Part shown: one piece after another, positions 15,339-24,890 of the stretch
How the letters are laid out: every line of letters starts with the position of its first letter
How positions within the stretch are numbered: position 1 is the first letter of the stretch
DNA from: an uncultured Allofournierella sp.
GTDB taxonomy: Bacteria > Bacillota > Clostridia > Oscillospirales > Ruminococcaceae
Reading direction: 5' to 3'
Assembly: GCA_944382775.1 (NCBI GenBank)
Contig: CALWNI010000007.1
Location: 1 to 59,517 of the forward strand
DNA: 59,517 bases
Program-made: the position numbers and the translations under genes
The notes under the pieces: model-generated
Database searches by the model: none
What the model was told of the DNA's origin: nothing
What the model saw: the letters and a program-made list of their open reading frames with translations, nothing else

Positions 15339-18314
15339 ATGAGTGATATCATGCGCCCCATTCCCTTTGGAGAATTGATGGATTGGGTATTAACCGAATA
15401 TGCAACCCAAAACAGTATTTTTGGCGTTACCGATATTTATAAGCACACCAGCGGCAAAACACTGCCCATCTTTACCGAAAAGGTAGAAACTCCCTTTGGT
15501 CCTGCTGCAGGTCCTCACACCCAGCTGGCACAAAACCTGATTGCAGCTTATGCAGGCGGCAGCCGTTTCTTTGAGGTTAAAACCGTTCAGATTATCGACG
15601 GCGAAGACCTGCCTGTTTCCAAGCCCTGCATTAAGGCAGAGGACGAGTGCTACAACGTAGAATGGAGCACCGAGCTGCGCGTGCCTCAGGCATTTGAGGA
15701 GTATGTAAAAGGCTGGTTTGCATTAAAGCTGATGAGCCGCATGTTTGGCCTGGGCGATGAAAACGGCTTTGTATTCAACATGAGCGTTGGTTATGACCTG
15801 GCCGGCATTAAGAGCGAAAAGGTTAACAACTACATCGAGGGCATGAAGGATGCTTCTACCAGCAAAATCTGGGCAGAATGCGTACAGTGGGCAAAGGCAA
15901 ACCTTTCCCGCCTGAACGGCATCGATGAGGCTTACATTGACGCAATCAATCCTCATGTTTGCACCTCCATCACCCTTTCTACTCTGCACGGCTGTCCTCC
16001 CGATGAAATTGAGCGCATTGCAACCTACCTCATCGACGAGAAAAAGCTGAACACCTACATCAAGTGCAACCCCACTCTGCTGGGTTACGAGTTTGCTCGT
16101 AAAATTCTGGATGACATGGGCTACGATTACATCGTATTCGATGACCATCACTTTAAGGGCGATTTGCAGTTTGAAGATGCAATCCCCATGTTCAACCGTT
16201 TGCTGGCCCTGTGCGAAAAGAACGGTGTGGAATTTGGCATTAAGCTGACCAACACCTTCCCCGTAACCATTGCCGCAGGCGAGCTCCCCGGCGAAGAGAT
16301 GTACATGAGCGGTAAGAGCCTGTATCCTCTGTCCATCAGCTTGGCACAAAAGGTAGAAAAAGAGTTCAACGGCAAGCTGCGCGTTTCTTACTCCGGCGGT
16401 GCAGATTACTTTAACATCGACCGCATCTTTGAAACCGGTATTTGGCCCATCACCCTGGCTACAACCCTGCTGAAGCCCGGCGGATACAACCGCCTGCGCC
16501 CCATGGCAGATAAGCTGGTTGCAATGGACTATGTACCCTTTAACGGCGTAGACATGGAGAAGCTGGACACTCTGGTTGCCTCGGTAAAAACTGACGAGCA
16601 CCATGTAAAGCCCATTAAGCCGCTGCCCAGCCGCAAAATGAAGCAGGATGTACCTCTGATTGACTGCTTCGTTGCTCCCTGTGAAGAGGCAGGCTGCCCC
16701 ATCCATCAGGATATTCCCACCTACATTGACTTGGTAGGTCAGGGCAAACTGGTAGAGGCACTGGAAGTAATTTGCGAAAAGAACCCGCTGCCCTTCATCA
16801 CCGGTACCATTTGCAGCCATCGCTGCATGACCAAATGTACCCGTAACTTCTACGAAGAAAGCGTACATATCCGCGATGCAAAGCTGGTTGCAGCCGAGGG
16901 CGGTTACGAAGCATTTGCCGCAAGCTTAAAGCCCGGTGCAGCACGCAGTGAAAATGTTGCCATTGTTGGCGGCGGCCCTGCCGGTATGTCTGCTGCATAC
17001 TTCCTGGCAAAGGCTGGCGCAAAGGTTACCATCTTTGAAAAGCGCAACGCTTTGGGCGGTATTGTAAAGCATGTTATCCCTGCATTCCGCATCAGCGATG
17101 AAGCCATTGCAAAGGATGCTGCTTTGCTGGAGAAGCTGGGTGTATCCATTCAGCTGAACAGCAATGTTACCAATCCCGCAGACCTGCTGGCACAGGGTTA
17201 CACCCATGTGATTTTGGCAAACGGTGCTTGGAACCACGGCACACTTCGCTTGGAAGGCGATGCTGTTATGAACGTTCTGGATTTCCTGGAGCGTCAGAAG
17301 AACCAGCCCGAAACCCTGAATCTGGGCAATGATGTTGTTATCATTGGCGGCGGCAACACCGCAATGGACGCTGCCCGTGCTGCAAAGCGTGCAGGTGCTG
17401 AGAATGTTCGTCTGGTATATCGCCGCACCAAGCGTTATATGCCTGCTGACGAAGAAGAGTTGGAACTGGCTCTGAAAGACGGCGTAGAGTTCTGCGAACT
17501 GCTGGCTCCCGTTGCTTACAAGAACGGCAAGTTGGTATGTGATGTGATGCGTTTGGGCGAGCCCGATGCATCCGGCCGCCGCAGCCCCGAAGCAACCGGC
17601 GAAACCGTAGAGCTACCCGCATCCTGCGTGATTGCAGCAATCGGCGAAAAGGTAGACACTGCTTACTTCATGACCAGCGGTGTTGCTGTAAATGATAAGG
17701 GCATGGCAAAGGTAGATGCGAACTGCAAGGCAGAAAACGGCATCTATGTAGTAGGCGATGCAATGCGTGGCCCCGCTACCGTAGTAGAAGCCATTGCAGA
17801 CGCCACCGCAGCAGCAATGCACATTCTGAACAGTGCAGTAAAAGAACTGCCCTTCACCGCACAGGCGGATGTATTGAAGGCAAAGCGCAGCAATCTGGCT
17901 GAGTATGTAAGCGGCGAAACCGAAGACCAGCGCTGCTTGGGCTGCAACGCCGTATGTGAAAACTGCGTAGACGTTTGCCCCAACCGTGCAAACCTGGCAA
18001 TTAAGGTAGAAGGCATGGCAAAAGAGCAGGTTGTGCATGTGGATAAAATGTGCAACGAGTGCGGCAACTGTGCTGTATTCTGCCCCTATGCAAGCGCTCC
18101 CTACAAGGATAAGTTTACCGTATTTGCATCCGAAGAAGATATGGCAGACAGCACCAACCCGGGCTTCTGCGTATTGGATCAAGAGGCAGGCAAAGTGAAG
18201 ATTCGCATGGGCGGTGCCGAGTACGAAACCGTTTTGGCACAAGACACCACAACCCACGGCGCAATCAAAGCATTGATTGAAGCTATCCTGAAAAACTACG
18301 CTTACTGCTTGTAA
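15339..18314 (+). CDS. ygfK: YgfK, Fe-S flavoprotein oxidoreductase subunit
   Basis: This 991-residue modular protein starts with a dihydroorotate-dehydrogenase-like barrel (about 1-430). A GltD-like Fe-S segment with CEEAGCPIHQ and CSHRCMTKCTR comes next. The FAD motif VAIVGGGPAGMSAAY sits near 540 and a second nucleotide site VVIIGGGNTAMDAA near 664. Two ferredoxin-type clusters (CLGCNAVCENCVDVCP near 865 and CNECGNCAVFCPY near 904) follow. It belongs to the putative selenate-reductase-subunit YgfK family. In this context it may pass electrons between the dehydrogenase and NAD(P)H or ferredoxin, since no FAD subunit is present. AAAGGAGAG precedes ATG 15339; the frame is open upstream without another ribosome site. 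Confidence 0.92.
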   Translation: MSDIMRPIPFGELMDWVLTEYATQNSIFGVTDIYKHTSGKTLPIFTEKVETPFGPAAGPHTQLAQNLIAAYAGGSRFFEVKTVQIIDGEDLPVSKPCIKAEDECYNVEWSTELRVPQAFEEYVKGWFALKLMSRMFGLGDENGFVFNMSVGYDLAGIKSEKVNNYIEGMKDASTSKIWAECVQWAKANLSRLNGIDEAYIDAINPHVCTSITLSTLHGCPPDEIERIATYLIDEKKLNTYIKCNPTLLGYEFARKILDDMGYDYIVFDDHHFKGDLQFEDAIPMFNRLLALCEKNGVEFGIKLTNTFPVTIAAGELPGEEMYMSGKSLYPLSISLAQKVEKEFNGKLRVSYSGGADYFNIDRIFETGIWPITLATTLLKPGGYNRLRPMADKLVAMDYVPFNGVDMEKLDTLVASVKTDEHHVKPIKPLPSRKMKQDVPLIDCFVAPCEEAGCPIHQDIPTYIDLVGQGKLVEALEVICEKNPLPFITGTICSHRCMTKCTRNFYEESVHIRDAKLVAAEGGYEAFAASLKPGAARSENVAIVGGGPAGMSAAYFLAKAGAKVTIFEKRNALGGIVKHVIPAFRISDEAIAKDAALLEKLGVSIQLNSNVTNPADLLAQGYTHVILANGAWNHGTLRLEGDAVMNVLDFLERQKNQPETLNLGNDVVIIGGGNTAMDAARAAKRAGAENVRLVYRRTKRYMPADEEELELALKDGVEFCELLAPVAYKNGKLVCDVMRLGEPDASGRRSPEATGETVELPASCVIAAIGEKVDTAYFMTSGVAVNDKGMAKVDANCKAENGIYVVGDAMRGPATVVEAIADATAAAMHILNSAVKELPFTAQADVLKAKRSNLAEYVSGETEDQRCLGCNAVCENCVDVCPNRANLAIKVEGMAKEQVVHVDKMCNECGNCAVFCPYASAPYKDKFTVFASEEDMADSTNPGFCVLDQEAGKVKIRMGGAEYETVLAQDTTTHGAIKALIEAILKNYAYCL

Positions 18315-18344
18315 TGTGTGAGTACCGGTAAAGAAGGGATTCGT

Positions 18345-19703
18345 TTGATTATCATTCAAAACGGTCAGCTGGTCAGCCCGCAAGGGCTGACCAAGGCTGA
18401 TTTAGCAATCGAAGATGGCCGCATTGCGGCAATTGCCGAACATATTGAACCCGGGGAAAACGACACGGTACAAGATGCCGAAGGCTGTTATGTTTTTCCG
18501 GGCTTTATCGATGGGCATACCCATCTGGATATGGACAGTGGCGTTACCGTTACTGCCGATGATTTTACAACCGGAACCCGTGCCGCCGTTTGCGGCGGCA
18601 CAACCACTCTGGTTGATTTTGCCACACAGGATAAGGGCGACACCCTGATGCATGCACTGGAAGCCTGGCACAAAAAGGCACAGGGAAAATCCAGTTGCAA
18701 CTATGCATTCCACATGGCAATTACCGATTGGAACGAAGCCGTAAAGGCAGAAATTCCACAAATGTTTGAACAAGGTGTTACCAGCTTTAAAGCCTATATG
18801 GCGTATGACGCATTGAAAGTAAACGATGCAGAATTGCTGGATATTTTAAAAACCCTAAAGCCCTATGGAGGGATTTTAGGGGTGCATTGTGAAAACGGCT
18901 TGCTGGTGAATGCACTGCAAGCAGAACAAAAAGCACAAGGACATTTTAGTCCGGCGGCACACCCTGTGAGCCGTCCGCCCGAAGTGGAAGCCGAAGCGAT
19001 CAATCGGCTGTGCTATCTGGGCAAATTGGCCGATATGCCGGTACATGTAGTACATCTTAGCTCCGCACTGGGACTTGCCGAAATTCGCAACGCCCGTGCA
19101 CAAGGGGTTACGGTATACGCCGAAACCTGCCCGCAATATCTAACGTTGGATGAAACACGCTACAAAGCCCCGGGCTTTGAGGGTGCGAAATATGTAATGA
19201 GTCCGCCGCTGCGCAGTGCTGCCGATGTGCAGGCATTGCGCGAAGCTGTAGCTGCCGGCGAGATTGATACCATTGCAACCGATCATTGCAGTTACAACTT
19301 TAAAGGTCAAAAAGAACTTGGCCTTTGCGATTTTACCAAAATTCCCAACGGCGGCCCTGGTTTAGAGCATCGTCCCATGGTGGTATACACCAGTATGGTG
19401 CAAACCGGAGAGCTGAACATAACCGAATTTTGTCGTTTATTGGCCGAAGGCCCGGCAAAGCTGTTCGGTATGTATCCTCAAAAAGGGGTATTGGCAGTTG
19501 GGTCAGATGCAGATATTACCATTTGGGATCCCAAAGCAAAAACTGTTATTACCGCTGCTAGGCAGCAGCAAAATGTAGATTATACACCCTACGAGGGCTT
19601 TGCCGTAACCGGCATGCCCAAAGCAGTATTCGTAGGTGGAGTTCTGGCCGCTGAATATGGTCAGCCCACCGGCAAGGTTGTCGGCACCTACGTGAAGCGC
19701 TGA
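18345..19703 (+). CDS. hydA: Dihydropyrimidinase / phenylhydantoinase-type amidohydrolase
   Basis: This protein of 452 residues has the metal-binding motif DGHTHLD (H58, H60) and a carbamylated-lysine motif SFKAYMAYD (K149). Further His ligands lie in GVHCEN and VHLSSA, and ATDHCSYN holds the catalytic Asp. It hydrolyses cyclic amide rings in the cytosol and here probably opens a purine-derived five- or six-membered ring (the HyuA role of the cluster). TTG 18345 is preferred: AAGAAGGG ends 6 bases upstream and the protein then begins like its family (hydrophobic residues then NGQLV). A GTG at 18318 is the alternative. It follows ygfK closely in one operon. Confidence 0.9.
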   Translation: MIIIQNGQLVSPQGLTKADLAIEDGRIAAIAEHIEPGENDTVQDAEGCYVFPGFIDGHTHLDMDSGVTVTADDFTTGTRAAVCGGTTTLVDFATQDKGDTLMHALEAWHKKAQGKSSCNYAFHMAITDWNEAVKAEIPQMFEQGVTSFKAYMAYDALKVNDAELLDILKTLKPYGGILGVHCENGLLVNALQAEQKAQGHFSPAAHPVSRPPEVEAEAINRLCYLGKLADMPVHVVHLSSALGLAEIRNARAQGVTVYAETCPQYLTLDETRYKAPGFEGAKYVMSPPLRSAADVQALREAVAAGEIDTIATDHCSYNFKGQKELGLCDFTKIPNGGPGLEHRPMVVYTSMVQTGELNITEFCRLLAEGPAKLFGMYPQKGVLAVGSDADITIWDPKAKTVITAARQQQNVDYTPYEGFAVTGMPKAVFVGGVLAAEYGQPTGKVVGTYVKR

Positions 19704-19716
19704 AAGGAGCTGCCCC

Positions 19717-22278
19717 ATGTATACCCTGTATGTGAACGGTGTGGAACACCGTACGGATAAAAATATTAAATTGCTGGAATATTTACGAGAAGATTTGCGC
19801 CTAACCGGTGCAAAAAACGGCTGTGGAGAGGGTGCCTGCGGCACCTGTACGGTTTTGGTAGACGGCAAAAAGGTGAAAGCCTGCGTATTTACCACCGAAA
19901 AGCTGGACGGAAAACACATTACCACCATTGAAGGCCTTACCGAGCGGGAACGTGCGGTATATGTTTACGCATTTGGTCAAACAGGTGCGGTGCAATGCGG
20001 TTTTTGTATTCCGGGCATGGTAATCAGTGCCAAAAGCTTGCTGGACGAAAACCTGAATCCCACACGAGAAGATGTGAAAAAAGCAATTCGCGGTAACATT
20101 TGTCGATGCACAGGCTATGTGAAAATCGAAGACGCGATTTTGCTGGCAGCCAAAATGTTCCGTGAAAACCTGCCGGTTCCGCAGGATGACAGCGAAGCCC
20201 GCATTGGTGCACATTTTCCCCGTGTAGACGTGGAAGAAAAGGTATTGGGCACCGGTTTGTTTGTGGACGATATCAAAGTTCCCGGCATGATTTATGCCAA
20301 GGCACTGCGTTCCAAATATCCCCGTGCTCGCGTGGAAAAAATTGATTTAACCCGTGCGTTGCAGCATCCCGATGTGGTGAAGATTCTCACCGCAAAGGAT
20401 GTGCCGTTCAACAAAACAGGTCATATCGTGCAAGACTGGGATGTGCTGATTGCAGAAGGCGACTGCACCCGTTACATTGGCGATGCTATTGTGTTGGTTG
20501 CCACCAACCACAGCGAAACTTTGGACGAAGTTTTGGACTTGGTGGATGTAACCTATACCGAGTTGGAGCCTTTGACCGACCCCATCAAAGCAATGGCGCC
20601 GGATGCACCCAAACTGCATGAAAAAGGCAATATCCTAACCAAAGAAGTCCTCAAACGAGGCAATGCCGAAGAAATTATTGCATCGGCACCGTTCGTGGTA
20701 ACCAACCACTACTCCACCCCCATGACCGACCATGCATTTATGGAGCCGGAATGTGCCATTGGCATTCCCGACGGCGAGGGTGGTCTGCTGATGTATACCG
20801 CCAGTCAGTCGGTATACGACGAGCAAAAAGAAATTTCCCGTATGCTTCAGATTCCCGCTGAAAAAGTACGTTGCCAAACCAAGTTGGTGGGCGGCGGCTT
20901 CGGCGGCAAGGAAGATATGAGCGTACAGCATCACGCAGCATTGATGGCTTGGGCAACCGGCAAACCGGTTAAGGTAAAGTTCAGCCGTCAAGAAAGCTTG
21001 AACATTCACACCAAGCGTCACGCAATGGAGATGGATGTTACCACTGCTTGTGATGAAAACGGCAAGCTGCTGGCAATGAAAGCAACCTTGATTTCTGACT
21101 GTGGCGCATACGCCAGCTTGGGCGGCCCGGTATTGCAGCGTGCTTGCACCCACTGTGGTGGCCCGTACAACTTCCAGAATGTTGATATTACCGGTATTTG
21201 CGTTTATACCAACAACGTGCCCGGTGGCGCATTCCGTGGCTTTGGCGTAACCCAAAGCTGTTTTGCAGCCGAAATGAACCTGGATATGCTGGCAGAAAAA
21301 GTTGGCATCAGTCCTTGGGAAATTCGTTGGCGCAACGCCATTCGTCCCGGTGATGTACTGCCTAACGGTCAGATTGCAGGCCCCGAAACCGGCTATGCAG
21401 AATGCCTGGAAGCCGTAAAAGAAGCCTACGAAAGCAGTCCCTATGCAGGCATTGCAGGCTGTATGAAAAACAGCGGTGTAGGCGTTGGCTTACCCGACAT
21501 TGGTCGTTGTAAGTTAGCTGTGGTAGATGGTAAAGTACATATCCGCACCAGTGCAGCATGTATGGGTCAGGGCGTTGCAACCGTTTGCACCCAGATTGTA
21601 AACGAAGTAACCGGCATTGAGCCGTCTTTGATTTTCCACGAGCGTGCCGATACCGCAATTACCCCCAACTCCGGTACTTCCACCGCTTCCCGTCAAACGG
21701 TATTTTCCGGCGAGGCAACCCGCCGCGCTGCCGCAGTTTTGGCAGATGCACTGCAAAGCCGTACCCTGGAAGATTTGGAAGGGGAAACCTTCTACGGTGA
21801 GTACAGCGGTGTTACCGATCCCATGGGCAGCGACAAAGCCAACCCGGTAAGCCACATCGCTTATGGTTATGCAGCTCAGGTTGTAATCATGGACGAAAAC
21901 AAAAAGGTGGTAAAGGTTGTTGCTGCACATGATGTGGGCCGTGTCGTAAATCCGCAGTCTTGCGAAGGCCAGATTGAAGGCGGTGTGGTAATGGGATTGG
22001 GATATGCCCTTACCGAAGACTTCAAGATGGAAAATGGTTATGTAAAGAGCAAGTACGGAACCCTTGGTTTGCTGCGTGCCACCGATGTTCCGCCCATTGA
22101 AGTAATTTTTGTAGAAAAAGGTACCGAAGACCAAAACACCTTTGGTGCAAAGGGCGTTGGCGAAATTTGCACAGTACCCACCGCCCCCGCTGCAGCCCAT
22201 GCGGCATATCGAGTTGATGGTTATTTCCGCACAAAACTCCCGATTTGTGATACTATGTATAAAAAAGGAGGAAAATAA
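19717..22278 (+). CDS. xdh: Selenium-dependent xanthine dehydrogenase, fused Fe-S and molybdenum subunits
   Basis: This 853-residue fusion carries a plant-type [2Fe-2S] domain (C36, C41, C44, C56) and a second [2Fe-2S] domain (C94, C97, C129, C131). A molybdopterin domain from about 170 contains GGGFGGKE at 392-399 and AFRGFG. The active-site glutamate is E816 in GAKGVGE. No FAD domain is present. It resembles XdhD and the Se-dependent XDH family, in which a labile selenium ligand, not selenocysteine, is bound to Mo; no in-frame UGA is present. It should hydroxylate or reduce purines at the cytosolic entry of the pathway. AAAGGAG precedes the ATG. Confidence 0.93.
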   Translation: MYTLYVNGVEHRTDKNIKLLEYLREDLRLTGAKNGCGEGACGTCTVLVDGKKVKACVFTTEKLDGKHITTIEGLTERERAVYVYAFGQTGAVQCGFCIPGMVISAKSLLDENLNPTREDVKKAIRGNICRCTGYVKIEDAILLAAKMFRENLPVPQDDSEARIGAHFPRVDVEEKVLGTGLFVDDIKVPGMIYAKALRSKYPRARVEKIDLTRALQHPDVVKILTAKDVPFNKTGHIVQDWDVLIAEGDCTRYIGDAIVLVATNHSETLDEVLDLVDVTYTELEPLTDPIKAMAPDAPKLHEKGNILTKEVLKRGNAEEIIASAPFVVTNHYSTPMTDHAFMEPECAIGIPDGEGGLLMYTASQSVYDEQKEISRMLQIPAEKVRCQTKLVGGGFGGKEDMSVQHHAALMAWATGKPVKVKFSRQESLNIHTKRHAMEMDVTTACDENGKLLAMKATLISDCGAYASLGGPVLQRACTHCGGPYNFQNVDITGICVYTNNVPGGAFRGFGVTQSCFAAEMNLDMLAEKVGISPWEIRWRNAIRPGDVLPNGQIAGPETGYAECLEAVKEAYESSPYAGIAGCMKNSGVGVGLPDIGRCKLAVVDGKVHIRTSAACMGQGVATVCTQIVNEVTGIEPSLIFHERADTAITPNSGTSTASRQTVFSGEATRRAAAVLADALQSRTLEDLEGETFYGEYSGVTDPMGSDKANPVSHIAYGYAAQVVIMDENKKVVKVVAAHDVGRVVNPQSCEGQIEGGVVMGLGYALTEDFKMENGYVKSKYGTLGLLRATDVPPIEVIFVEKGTEDQNTFGAKGVGEICTVPTAPAAAHAAYRVDGYFRTKLPICDTMYKKGGK

Positions 22279-22280
22279 CC

Positions 22281-23612
22281 ATGCAAACCACAACAAAACC
22301 TACCCCTTCTGAAAGTGTGCTGTACGAGCGCACCGGTATGCCGCCGATTGGCAAAGCGATTCCCCTTGCATTACAGCATGTGGTAGCTATGGTAGTGGGC
22401 TGTATTACAATGCCCATGATCGTAGCCAGTGCGGCTGGTGTTTCTTCAAGCGATCAGATTATTATGGTACAAGGCAGCCTGTTGGTGGCAGCTTTGGCAA
22501 TTTTGTTGCAGGCTTTTGGTGTAAAAGGCTTTGTTAGCAGCGGATTGCCTGTTATGGTAGGCAGTGGATTTGCGTTTTTGCCCACCTTGCGCGCAGTTGT
22601 TGAGCAACACGGTATGTCCGGTATGGTTGGTGCACAAATTGCCGGTGCCTGTATGGGCATGGTTGTGGGCCTGTGTTTCAAAAAAATTCGATTTTTGTTT
22701 CCGCCCATTGTTACGGCCAGTGTAGTACTAACCATTGGTATTTCGCTGTATGACACCGCCGTAAACTACATGGCGGGCGGCAGTGCAACCGATCCCAATT
22801 ACGGCAGTGTTCGCAACTGGGTGTTGGCATTCATCACACTGGCAACCGTAATTTTCTGCGGCCAGTTCTGCAAAGGCATGATTAAAGCTAGCTCCACACT
22901 AATTGGCATGGTTGTTGGTTATTTTGTTGCCTTAGCAATGGGGATGATTCATTTTAACGACGTTGGAACTGCGGCATGGATTCAGCTGCCCGAACCCTTC
23001 CATTTTGCACCTGCATTCTACCTGAATTCTGTTATCAGCTTGGGTATTGTGTTTATGGTAAATGCCGTGCAGGATATTGGTCAGTTTGAGGCAACGGCAA
23101 ACGGTGTTTACGAACGCCCCGCAACCAACGCCGAAATTACCGGTGGCGTTATCGCTAACAACCTGTGCAGCTTGCTGGGCGGTGTTTTTGGTGGTGTGCC
23201 CGTGGCAGCTGCCGGTCAAAACGTGGGCATTGTGGTTACTACCCATGTAATTAACCGTGTGGTATTTGGCATTGCAGGCGGTATTGTTGCCGTAGCAGCC
23301 CTTGTACCCAAGTTTAGTGCAATTCTTATTACAATTCCGCAGCCTGTATTGGGCGGTGCAACCATTACCGTATTTGGTTCCATTGCCATGACAGGTGTGC
23401 GCATGTTGGCTCGTGATGGCTTAAGCCCCCGCAGCATGTTTATTGCAGGTTTAAGCGTAGCCTTGGCGGTAGGCATTCCGCAAACGGCAAACGCATTTGC
23501 AGGATGCCCCGAATGGGTTAGTCAGATTTTTGGAAGCTCGGAAGTGATTGTTGTAGCATTGAGCGCAATCTTGCTGAACCTGATTCTTCCGAAAGAAAAA
23601 AAGGAGAACTAA
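22281..23612 (+). CDS. NCS2-family purine (xanthine/urate/uracil) permease
   Basis: This 443-residue protein has about fourteen membrane segments. The conserved TM1 His appears in ALQHVVAM, the EATANG region in TM8 and the QNVG motif in TM10 region, all NCS2 hallmarks. Its place between xdh and dpaL suggests uptake of xanthine or urate (XanP/UacT-like) with protons. The start lies 2 bases after the xdh stop and its ribosome site AAAGGAGG is inside xdh, so translation is coupled. Exact substrate cannot be read from sequence. Confidence 0.9.
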   Translation: MQTTTKPTPSESVLYERTGMPPIGKAIPLALQHVVAMVVGCITMPMIVASAAGVSSSDQIIMVQGSLLVAALAILLQAFGVKGFVSSGLPVMVGSGFAFLPTLRAVVEQHGMSGMVGAQIAGACMGMVVGLCFKKIRFLFPPIVTASVVLTIGISLYDTAVNYMAGGSATDPNYGSVRNWVLAFITLATVIFCGQFCKGMIKASSTLIGMVVGYFVALAMGMIHFNDVGTAAWIQLPEPFHFAPAFYLNSVISLGIVFMVNAVQDIGQFEATANGVYERPATNAEITGGVIANNLCSLLGGVFGGVPVAAAGQNVGIVVTTHVINRVVFGIAGGIVAVAALVPKFSAILITIPQPVLGGATITVFGSIAMTGVRMLARDGLSPRSMFIAGLSVALAVGIPQTANAFAGCPEWVSQIFGSSEVIVVALSAILLNLILPKEKKEN

Positions 23613-23615
23613 GTT

Positions 23616-24827
23616 ATGGATTCCAATTTTAAAATTGTTACCTATCCGCATCAGGAAGTACCTGCTACCGATTTGAGCGCATTCAGCGAAGCAGAGGCAA
23701 AAAAAGCACATGATTTCCATGCCAGCTTTGATGTTTACAGCGAAACTCCCCTGACCAATCTGCCCGGTTTGGCAAAGGCTTTGGGTGTAAAAGAAGTACG
23801 CATCAAAGACGAAAGTTACCGTTTTGGTCTAAATGCGTTTAAGGTTCTGGGCGGCAGCTATGCACTGGGCCGCTACATCGCAAAAAAGCTGGGCGAGGAT
23901 ATCGCAGATATGCCCGCATCCCGCATTTTGTCTGCTGAAGTAAAAGAAAAATTGGGCGAAGTAACCTTTGTTACCGCAACCGACGGCAACCATGGCCGCG
24001 GTGTTGCCTGGACTGCAAACCGTCTGGGTCAGCATTCGGTTGTATACATGCCCAAGGGAAGCGCACAGGAGCGTTTGGATAACATCCGTGCCGAGGGTGC
24101 CGATGCTTCCATTACCGATATGAACTACGACGAGGCCGTTCGTTTGGCAAACAGCCAGGCAGAAGAAAAGGGTTGGGTTATGGTTCAGGATACCGCATGG
24201 GAAGGCTATACTGACATTCCTCTGTGGATTATGCAGGGTTATACCACCATGGGTTACGAGATTGTAAAGCAGCTGCAAGAGGCTGGTGCAGAAAAGCCCA
24301 CCCACGTATTCCTGCAGGCAGGCGTTGGCAGCATGGCAGGTGCTATGGCTGGCTTCTTCAGCAGCTACTACGGCAAAGAGCGTCCCTTTATCACCGTTGT
24401 TGAGCCCGAAAAGGCAAACTGTGTATTCCGTACCGCAGAGGCAAACGATGGCAAGCTGCATTTTGTTACCGGTGATATGGATACCATTATGGCAGGTTTG
24501 GCTTGTGGCGAGCCCTGCACCATTGGTTGGGAAGTGCTGAAAAATTGCGCCGATGCATTCATCAGCTGCCCGGACTATGCCGCAGCAGACGGCATGCGTA
24601 TTCTGGCAGCACCCACCGCAGGCGATACACCGGTTGTGTCCGGCGAAAGCGGTGCAGCTACCACCGGTTGCGTAGCAAACATTTTGATGCGCGAAGATCT
24701 GGCCGAGCTGAAAGAAAAGCTGAAGCTGGATGAAAACAGCCGTGTACTGTTCATCAGCACCGAAGGCGATACCGATAAGGAAAACTACCGCAACGTAGTT
24801 TGGGGCGGTAAATACAACCGCTTTTAA
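23616..24827 (+). CDS. dpaL: Diaminopropionate ammonia-lyase (YgeX)
   Basis: This 403-residue fold-type II PLP enzyme has the cofactor lysine K76 in RFGLNAFKVLGG. ATDGNHGRGVAW follows, then the glycine-rich phosphate loop QAGVGSMAGA and a C-terminal SGESGAATTG segment. It is full length for DpaL. It converts 2,3-diaminopropionate to pyruvate and two ammonia molecules, feeding purine carbon to pyruvate and then acids in gut purine degraders. It starts 3 bases after the permease stop with AAAGGAG inside that gene. The product and operon position are typical of the YgeX role. Confidence 0.95.
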   Translation: MDSNFKIVTYPHQEVPATDLSAFSEAEAKKAHDFHASFDVYSETPLTNLPGLAKALGVKEVRIKDESYRFGLNAFKVLGGSYALGRYIAKKLGEDIADMPASRILSAEVKEKLGEVTFVTATDGNHGRGVAWTANRLGQHSVVYMPKGSAQERLDNIRAEGADASITDMNYDEAVRLANSQAEEKGWVMVQDTAWEGYTDIPLWIMQGYTTMGYEIVKQLQEAGAEKPTHVFLQAGVGSMAGAMAGFFSSYYGKERPFITVVEPEKANCVFRTAEANDGKLHFVTGDMDTIMAGLACGEPCTIGWEVLKNCADAFISCPDYAAADGMRILAAPTAGDTPVVSGESGAATTGCVANILMREDLAELKEKLKLDENSRVLFISTEGDTDKENYRNVVWGGKYNRF

Positions 24828-24890
24828 GTTCCGTTTTACGCAAAAGCGATAAAAGCAAATCGTTGATACAAAGCCTAGGAGGATAAGATT

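Noticed and set aside
15723-16868. Long antisense open frame within ygfK
   Set aside because: Same reasons: it lies wholly inside a conserved gene and its translation shows no domain.
19717-22278. Selenocysteine codon in the xanthine dehydrogenase
   Set aside because: No in-frame UGA is present. The Se-dependent family carries labile selenium at the Mo site, not selenocysteine.
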